Shown here in pieces: positions 59,745-64,000 of a DNA stretch of 64,000 nucleotides. Under the pieces are notes generated by a model, which saw nothing but the letters and a program-made list of their open reading frames with translations, ran no database searches and was not told where the DNA came from. The translations under genes and the position numbers were made by a program. How positions within the stretch are numbered: position 1 is the first letter of the stretch; each line of letters begins with the position of its first letter. Origin of the DNA: Paenibacillus odorifer (GTDB lineage: Bacteria > Bacillota > Bacilli > Paenibacillales > Paenibacillaceae); assembly GCF_000758725.1 (NCBI RefSeq), contig NZ_CP009428.1, forward strand, positions 6,386,001-6,450,000, read 5' to 3'.

Positions 59745-60092
59745 TTAGTCCGAACGCGTTTCCGCCGATGTTCCCTCTAGATGGGAAATTCCCTCTAGCT
59801 CGGCCAACCGGCGCTCCAATACTGCAATTCGCCCTTCCAGCTCGGCAATATCGTTTTGTACAGGCACATTCATTTCCTTCAGCACGCGTTGTACTTGCTC
59901 TTGTACAGCAGACTTGAACATGCCTCGTTCTTCCTCACCACGTTCAATCAACCGATCGACGAGAGCCCTAGATTCCGAAGGAGCAAGCTCCCCGCGTTTC
60001 ACTAGTTCTTCAACAACCTTCTCTACTTTTTCCTTACTGACAATGGTGAGGCCCACTCCTAAAGAGATCGCTTTTTTAAACAAATCACTCAT
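59745..60092 (-). CDS. Phasin-family-like coiled-coil protein
   Basis: A 115-aa, highly charged helical protein. The start at the ATG 60092 is fixed by GGGAGGA; a longer frame adds 30 residues without a ribosome site. The first 20 residues (MSDLFKKAISLGVGLTIVSK) form an amphipathic helix. Later a heptad-like coil (DIAELEGRIAVLERRLAELEG) suggests oligomerisation. Phasin-like proteins of this kind commonly accompany UbiB kinases in Paenibacillaceae. The two genes are directly joined, pointing to a joint role; no PHA genes are in the window, so granule binding is not implied. Confidence 0.75.
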   Translation of the reverse strand: MSDLFKKAISLGVGLTIVSKEKVEKVVEELVKRGELAPSESRALVDRLIERGEEERGMFKSAVQEQVQRVLKEMNVPVQNDIAELEGRIAVLERRLAELEGISHLEGTSAETRSD

Positions 60093-60190
60093 GGCACTTT
60101 CCTCCCAAAGATTCCGTTTCATTACATAACGGAGTTTATGATTAAAGTATACCCCACTGTGTACGTATTTCAAAAAAAACACAACATTCC

Positions 60191-60829
60191 TTAGTTAGTG
60201 ACCGGAATACGGGCAGCCCAAGTAGCCGCCTGTAGAATTAGTTTACGTAGTGCCGGATGACGGAAGGAGGGTTCATGATGACCAGGCATTAGGAATACTA
60301 CTCGTCCTAAACCGTAGCTATGGCACCATGCAGCTGGAATCCATTGACCCTCCGATTCATATTGAAGCAGAATAGTCCGCTCTGTGAACGGGTCAAATTC
60401 AAAATGATATGGCTCCTCATCCAATTGGAAATCTTCCACACCTTCGGTGATGTCATGCTCCAGCACCTTGAAGTTCATCGGTTCGTAAGCCGTGTGTCCG
60501 TTAAAACGACCCCCTATTAGCTGAGCAAGCTCGTTACGTTTCGTCAACGAAGCTCCCGTATGAAGAACAATGAGTCCTCCTCCTCCACTTACATAGCTGA
60601 GCAAACCAGCCGTTTGTTGAGGGGAGACTGTTTCGTTCCACAATTCATTGTAAGCGATACATAGGTCATAACTTGCTAAATGCTCAATGCGCATTAATTT
60701 TTTATTTTCTGAACATTGCACGGTTAATAAATCATTTAAGATCTCGCTAATTTGTTGGTCCACTCCTTGAAGTGGATGAAACCGGGGATGGGTGTAATCA
60801 CCAAGTAATAGACATTTTCTCTTGTCCAT
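60191..60829 (-). CDS. ThuA-like glutamine-amidotransferase-fold protein
   Basis: A 212-aa protein of the ThuA (trehalose utilisation) family. It shows LLGDYTHPRFHPLQGVDQ at the N-terminus, GGGLIVLHTGASL around the fold's nucleophile elbow (without a catalytic cysteine), and a WCHSYGLGRVVFLMPGHHEPSFRHPALRKLI end typical of ThuA. The enzyme activity is unknown; relatives are linked to sugar metabolism. GGAGGAGG precedes the ATG. It is separated by 98 bp from the phasin-like gene and may be cotranscribed. Confidence 0.85.
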   Translation of the reverse strand: MDKRKCLLLGDYTHPRFHPLQGVDQQISEILNDLLTVQCSENKKLMRIEHLASYDLCIAYNELWNETVSPQQTAGLLSYVSGGGGLIVLHTGASLTKRNELAQLIGGRFNGHTAYEPMNFKVLEHDITEGVEDFQLDEEPYHFEFDPFTERTILLQYESEGQWIPAAWCHSYGLGRVVFLMPGHHEPSFRHPALRKLILQAATWAARIPVTN

Positions 60830-60950
60830 GGGATCCTCCTCCTTATTCGTTGTTATTATTCGTCACATGTTGCCTATATTCTAAGGAAAACTGCCGCGAA
60901 TGTCCATGCAGATGGCAGGTATATTGCTCTTTGGGCTTATTTTTCCGGGT

Positions 60951-60991
60951 AAAAAAGCATCCCCGGCCATGATAACAGGCGGGAATGCTTC
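60951..60991 (-). terminator. Terminator of hemD
   Basis: AGCATTCCCG/CGGGGATGCT arms (one G-T pair) with six T on the minus strand. Confidence 0.88.
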
Positions 60992-61034
60992 TGTGCGATA
61001 ACGTCATTCGTGTAAAGCTGACGCAACTTGTGAC

Positions 61035-61847
61035 TTAGCGATTCGCCGCCACATATTTGCCTAGCTCTACAATCATGCTTCCCATCCGTTCATGCTCAGG
61101 CATAATGATACGCTGTACGCCCTCTTCTTTAAGCGCCTCAGAGGTAATCCGTCCTACAGAAACAGCAAGCACTTTATCCTCGAAAGACTTCAGCATTTCT
61201 TCCAGCTTTCCCTGTTCCCGGGCAAATTGACAGAGAAAACGAAACTGTGGTGCACTCGTAAAAGCCACGGCATCAATTTTGCCTGATATGATTTCTAGAA
61301 GCAATCTTTCCAGTTCGCCCGGCTCAGGTGGGGTATGGCGATACGGCAGCACTTGGCGGGTAGTAGCCCCAGCCTCCTGCAGCCATGCAAGCATATGAGG
61401 AGCTGGATCTCCGTGCAGCTGAAGAACGACTTCTTTCCCCTGCAAATTCAGGGATTGAAGCCCACGAATCAATCCGATTGTACTTCCGTCGTCGTCACGA
61501 ATCTCCGGCGTAAGTCCTCTTTTTTTCAAAGCATTCACTGTCTTATAACCCCGTGCGGCAATAATAGAACCAGAAAGTACTTCTAAGAAACGTTCTTCGA
61601 TCCCCATTCGCTCAGCCATATCGAAGAGAGCATCAAGTCCCATCCCTGTAGTCAGGATCGCCAAGTAGGGAGGCTGATTGATCCATGCATTCAAACCTTC
61701 CTGCAATGCCTCATCATCAAGAAATACAGTCCCTTGAGCAGGTCGGCATACTGCCGTCCCCCCCATATTCTGAACCAGCTTGGCCATTTCTTCCGATTTG
61801 CGTGGACCCGCCAAGGCGACAGTGAACCCTTTTAATTGCTCTGCCAT
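61035..61847 (-). CDS. hemD: Uroporphyrinogen-III synthase
   Basis: A 270-aa two-domain cytoplasmic enzyme that cyclises hydroxymethylbilane to uroporphyrinogen III for haem and sirohaem. HemD has little sequence conservation. The pattern FTVALAGPRKSEEMAKLVQNMGG at the N-terminus, the central VVLQLHGDPAPHMLAWLQEAGA segment with GRITSEALKEEGV near the C-terminus, and DAVAFTSAPQFRFL are typical. No other hem genes lie beside it, so it is a solitary copy. A possible fused uptake regulator is not present. Confidence 0.88.
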   Translation of the reverse strand: MAEQLKGFTVALAGPRKSEEMAKLVQNMGGTAVCRPAQGTVFLDDEALQEGLNAWINQPPYLAILTTGMGLDALFDMAERMGIEERFLEVLSGSIIAARGYKTVNALKKRGLTPEIRDDDGSTIGLIRGLQSLNLQGKEVVLQLHGDPAPHMLAWLQEAGATTRQVLPYRHTPPEPGELERLLLEIISGKIDAVAFTSAPQFRFLCQFAREQGKLEEMLKSFEDKVLAVSVGRITSEALKEEGVQRIIMPEHERMGSMIVELGKYVAANR

Positions 61848-61949
61848 TTCCTATTATCTCTCCTCTCTCCATTGCCTAACCCAACATTATTGTTTATCAG
61901 TATACTTGCAAAGGAGTTGAAAAGGGAAGATAAAAAGCCGGTTCTCCTA

Positions 61950-63965
61950 TCAGAAATCATTCTTATTGCCAGAAGCGTGTATCTTAAAGCGGCTCGCCAG
62001 CTTTTGCAGTTCTTCTGCAAGACGGCTAAGGTCGGTAGACGAAGATGCCATCTCCTCTACAGAAGCAAGCTGTTCTTGTGCGGCAGTTGCGATAGTTTCC
62101 GTATTCACAGCCGCCTCTTCCGATATGCCGCGAATTTCCCCAATAGCCTTCTCCATATGATTAGACTCCACCAATAAGGTCTGCACAACCCCGCCCATGG
62201 CTTCAATCTTCTCCGCGGCACTCTTTACTGCTCTTCGGATACGGGAGAAAGAACGGCCGGAAGTATCCACAGCCTCAATACCTTCGGATACGCGCTGTCT
62301 GGTGTCTTGCATCGTATGAGTTACCAGCAGCATTTCACTATTAATAGCGGTAATCTGCTCGGCAATCAAATGTGCGGATCTCTCTGATTCCTCTGCCAGC
62401 TTACGCACCTCGGCAGCAACCACCGCAAATCCACGCCCTTGTTCCCCGGCTCTGGCTGCCTCAATGGAAGCATTGAGCGCCAGCAGATTGGTCTGGCGGG
62501 CAATCCCTGTGATAACGCCAACAATACCCTCAATTTGACTGGTTCTCTCATTCAGTTTGTCAATTACACTGCCTAGCTCTCCGACCGTTTCATGGATACC
62601 ATTGATTTTGTCCACTACGCTGATAACCGAATCATTGCCTTCTGATGCTGAGAGTGAGGTCTTGTCCATCATTGTAGATACTTGCTCCATATATGTGGAA
62701 ATCTGCTCGACCTCGCTGGCTGTAGCAGCAGTGCTCTCCATTCCTTTTCGTACACTAACCACCTGTCGCTCCGTCCCTGCTGCTACGTCCTGAATCGCTA
62801 TGGTTACCTGCTCAATCGTTTGGGCAGTCTGATCCGCACTAGCCGTCAGTTCTTCCGCTGAGGAGGATACATTGCTTGTCATCTCCTGCACACCAATAAT
62901 CATCTCGCGCAAGCTAATCACCATTAATTGAAAATTCTCTGCCAGCAGCCCTATTTCATCTTTACGGAAAACACCCATGTCTTCCGACAGATCACCTTTG
63001 GCTATCACCGCAGTTGCTTTCCGCAGCCGGAAAAGCGGTCTCAAAATCGATTGAATATTAAAATAAATCACAACCAGCGCAAGCAGAACGGAAACTACAA
63101 TAACAAGCAGAGCTGTATCGCGAATTCTACTAGTTGCTGAGTTAACCTCATCAATGCTGATCGTACCTCCGATTCTCCAACCCGTCAGTTCATTGACCAT
63201 AAAGGTCATCTTTTTGGACGTATCCTTGAAGACATAATCGAAGACCCCTTGTTCTTTCTCGAACATTTTCTTAACAAAATCATCAGACGATTCCTGCCCG
63301 ATAGCTTCTGTAGGATGAACTAGAAACTTCTTGCTGTTATCAACGATGAGGATATAACCTTCCTTGCCTACCTTAATTGAGGTCAGCTCCCCTAAAGTAG
63401 ACAGGTTAAGATTCATTGTGATCACCCCATCACCGCCCTTAAGAACCGTTGATATCGCAACCGCGGTTTCCTTATTTACGGTTTGAAAAGCAGGAGAAAT
63501 CACAGCCCCTTTCCCTTGCTTCAGAGAATTAATATAGGCGCTTTCCTGCCTTGGATCATAACCCTCCGGCAGCTTAGCATCTAAAGCATGAATAGCCTTG
63601 CCATTGCTTGTACCCACATAAATGTCCAGTACATCCGGATGCAGCGCCACATATTCCTTCAGTCTGGCTTTTACAGCAGAGGAAGTCCCCCCAGATCCCT
63701 CACTGTTGATCCCCTCAGATGAAAATTCCGCGGCAAAATAAGAAATCGCATCTATTTTGGATTGAATATTAGAGTTAATGATTTCATTTACGGCCAGCAC
63801 ACTTTCGGTAGCATTGTTCACCAGTTGATCTTCCACTTCCTGGCTGGCAGCTTGATAGGTTCGCCAGCCTATTATAATACTGGGCAGCAGCAGTATTATT
63901 AGATATGTAAGAATTAACTTGGTACGGATAGTCATACCCGCATTTTTTTTCATAGATGTCATCAT
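61950..63965 (-). CDS. Methyl-accepting chemotaxis protein
   Basis: A 671-aa receptor. A first membrane helix (about residues 14-34) is followed by an extracellular Cache-type sensor domain (about 40-280) that may bind small ligands. A second helix (about 284-306), a HAMP linker (RPLFRLRKATAVIAKGDLS) and a cytoplasmic signalling coiled coil follow. The hairpin tip (GITGIARQTNLLALNASIEAARAGEQGRGFAVVAAEVRKLAEES) is the standard contact for CheA/CheW. The start is uncertain among ATG 63965, 63962 and 63953, since GAGAGAGA lies directly before the first. No cheA/cheW genes are near. Confidence 0.94.
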   Translation of the reverse strand: MMTSMKKNAGMTIRTKLILTYLIILLLPSIIIGWRTYQAASQEVEDQLVNNATESVLAVNEIINSNIQSKIDAISYFAAEFSSEGINSEGSGGTSSAVKARLKEYVALHPDVLDIYVGTSNGKAIHALDAKLPEGYDPRQESAYINSLKQGKGAVISPAFQTVNKETAVAISTVLKGGDGVITMNLNLSTLGELTSIKVGKEGYILIVDNSKKFLVHPTEAIGQESSDDFVKKMFEKEQGVFDYVFKDTSKKMTFMVNELTGWRIGGTISIDEVNSATSRIRDTALLVIVVSVLLALVVIYFNIQSILRPLFRLRKATAVIAKGDLSEDMGVFRKDEIGLLAENFQLMVISLREMIIGVQEMTSNVSSSAEELTASADQTAQTIEQVTIAIQDVAAGTERQVVSVRKGMESTAATASEVEQISTYMEQVSTMMDKTSLSASEGNDSVISVVDKINGIHETVGELGSVIDKLNERTSQIEGIVGVITGIARQTNLLALNASIEAARAGEQGRGFAVVAAEVRKLAEESERSAHLIAEQITAINSEMLLVTHTMQDTRQRVSEGIEAVDTSGRSFSRIRRAVKSAAEKIEAMGGVVQTLLVESNHMEKAIGEIRGISEEAAVNTETIATAAQEQLASVEEMASSSTDLSRLAEELQKLASRFKIHASGNKNDF

Positions 63966-64000
63966 CTCTCTCTCATCTGAGTCTTAGGCAAGGATACATT

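Overview
The window reads as chromosomal DNA of an endospore-forming, low-to-moderate GC Gram-positive bacterium, most likely Paenibacillus. The gene order murA-ywzB-atpCDGAHFEBI-(atpZ)-wecB-upp-glyA-ywlG-ywlE-mntP-ywlC-spoIIR-prmC-prfA is the Bacillales arrangement read on the minus strand. spoIIR with a sigma-F-like promoter shows sporulation. A true GlnRS, a TorD chaperone beside moaA, an SLH-domain remnant and many small dispersed repeats fit Paenibacillus better than Bacillus. The genus is inferred from gene content, not from a database search. No rRNA, tRNA, IS element, prophage or CRISPR array was seen.

Layout. 1-8.95 kb: 5' part of murA, a small membrane protein, and the complete F1Fo ATP synthase operon (minus strand), with hairpin-rich spacers between atpA/atpG, atpG/atpD and atpD/atpC. 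9-17 kb: UDP-GlcNAc epimerase, upp, glyA, ywlG, the protein-arginine phosphatase ywlE, mntP, a Sua5-type t6A enzyme and spoIIR. 17-22.1 kb: two RodA/FtsW paralogues separated by a repeat-bearing spacer, then prmC-prfA. 22.3-26.7 kb: ychF, an S41 protease lipoprotein, a GNAT enzyme and type 2 IPP isomerase. 27-34.5 kb: a membrane PLD-like protein convergent with cardiolipin synthase, then a TetR regulator with an RND exporter. 35.2-37.3 kb: TorD-family chaperone divergent from moaA. 37.4-42.7 kb: an SLH-domain scar, an ABC exporter-response regulator-histidine kinase operon and an MFS transporter. 42.8-47.8 kb: glnS, two GNAT enzymes, a MOSC protein and a second MFS transporter. 48.2-54.7 kb: a formate/nitrite channel, a 1.1-kb higher-order repeat array, NADH oxidase, formate-THF ligase and glutathione peroxidase. 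54.8-64 kb: VanY-like carboxypeptidase, a DEAD-box helicase with a long Gly/Arg tail, a UbiB kinase with a phasin-like partner, a ThuA-like protein, hemD and a chemotaxis receptor.

How the genes work together. Most of the window is housekeeping: energy, cell wall, translation and C1/folate metabolism. The most distinctive part is 48.2-54.1 kb. The formate/nitrite channel and NADH oxidase genes both carry 16-bp palindromes of the TGTGA-N6-TCACA type (FNR/CRP or Rex) at positions that make sense for activation at the channel gene and repression at nox. Formate-THF ligase lies next to them, so this looks like a redox-controlled formate/NADH neighbourhood. Between the channel and nox lies a repeat array built from a 57-bp module and a 154-bp module. 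It contains four exact-length 179-bp units bounded by TCGGACTCAG/CTGAGTCCGA inverted ends, and an isolated element of the same length and ends sits between the two rodA genes. That repeat family is the best candidate here for something undescribed.
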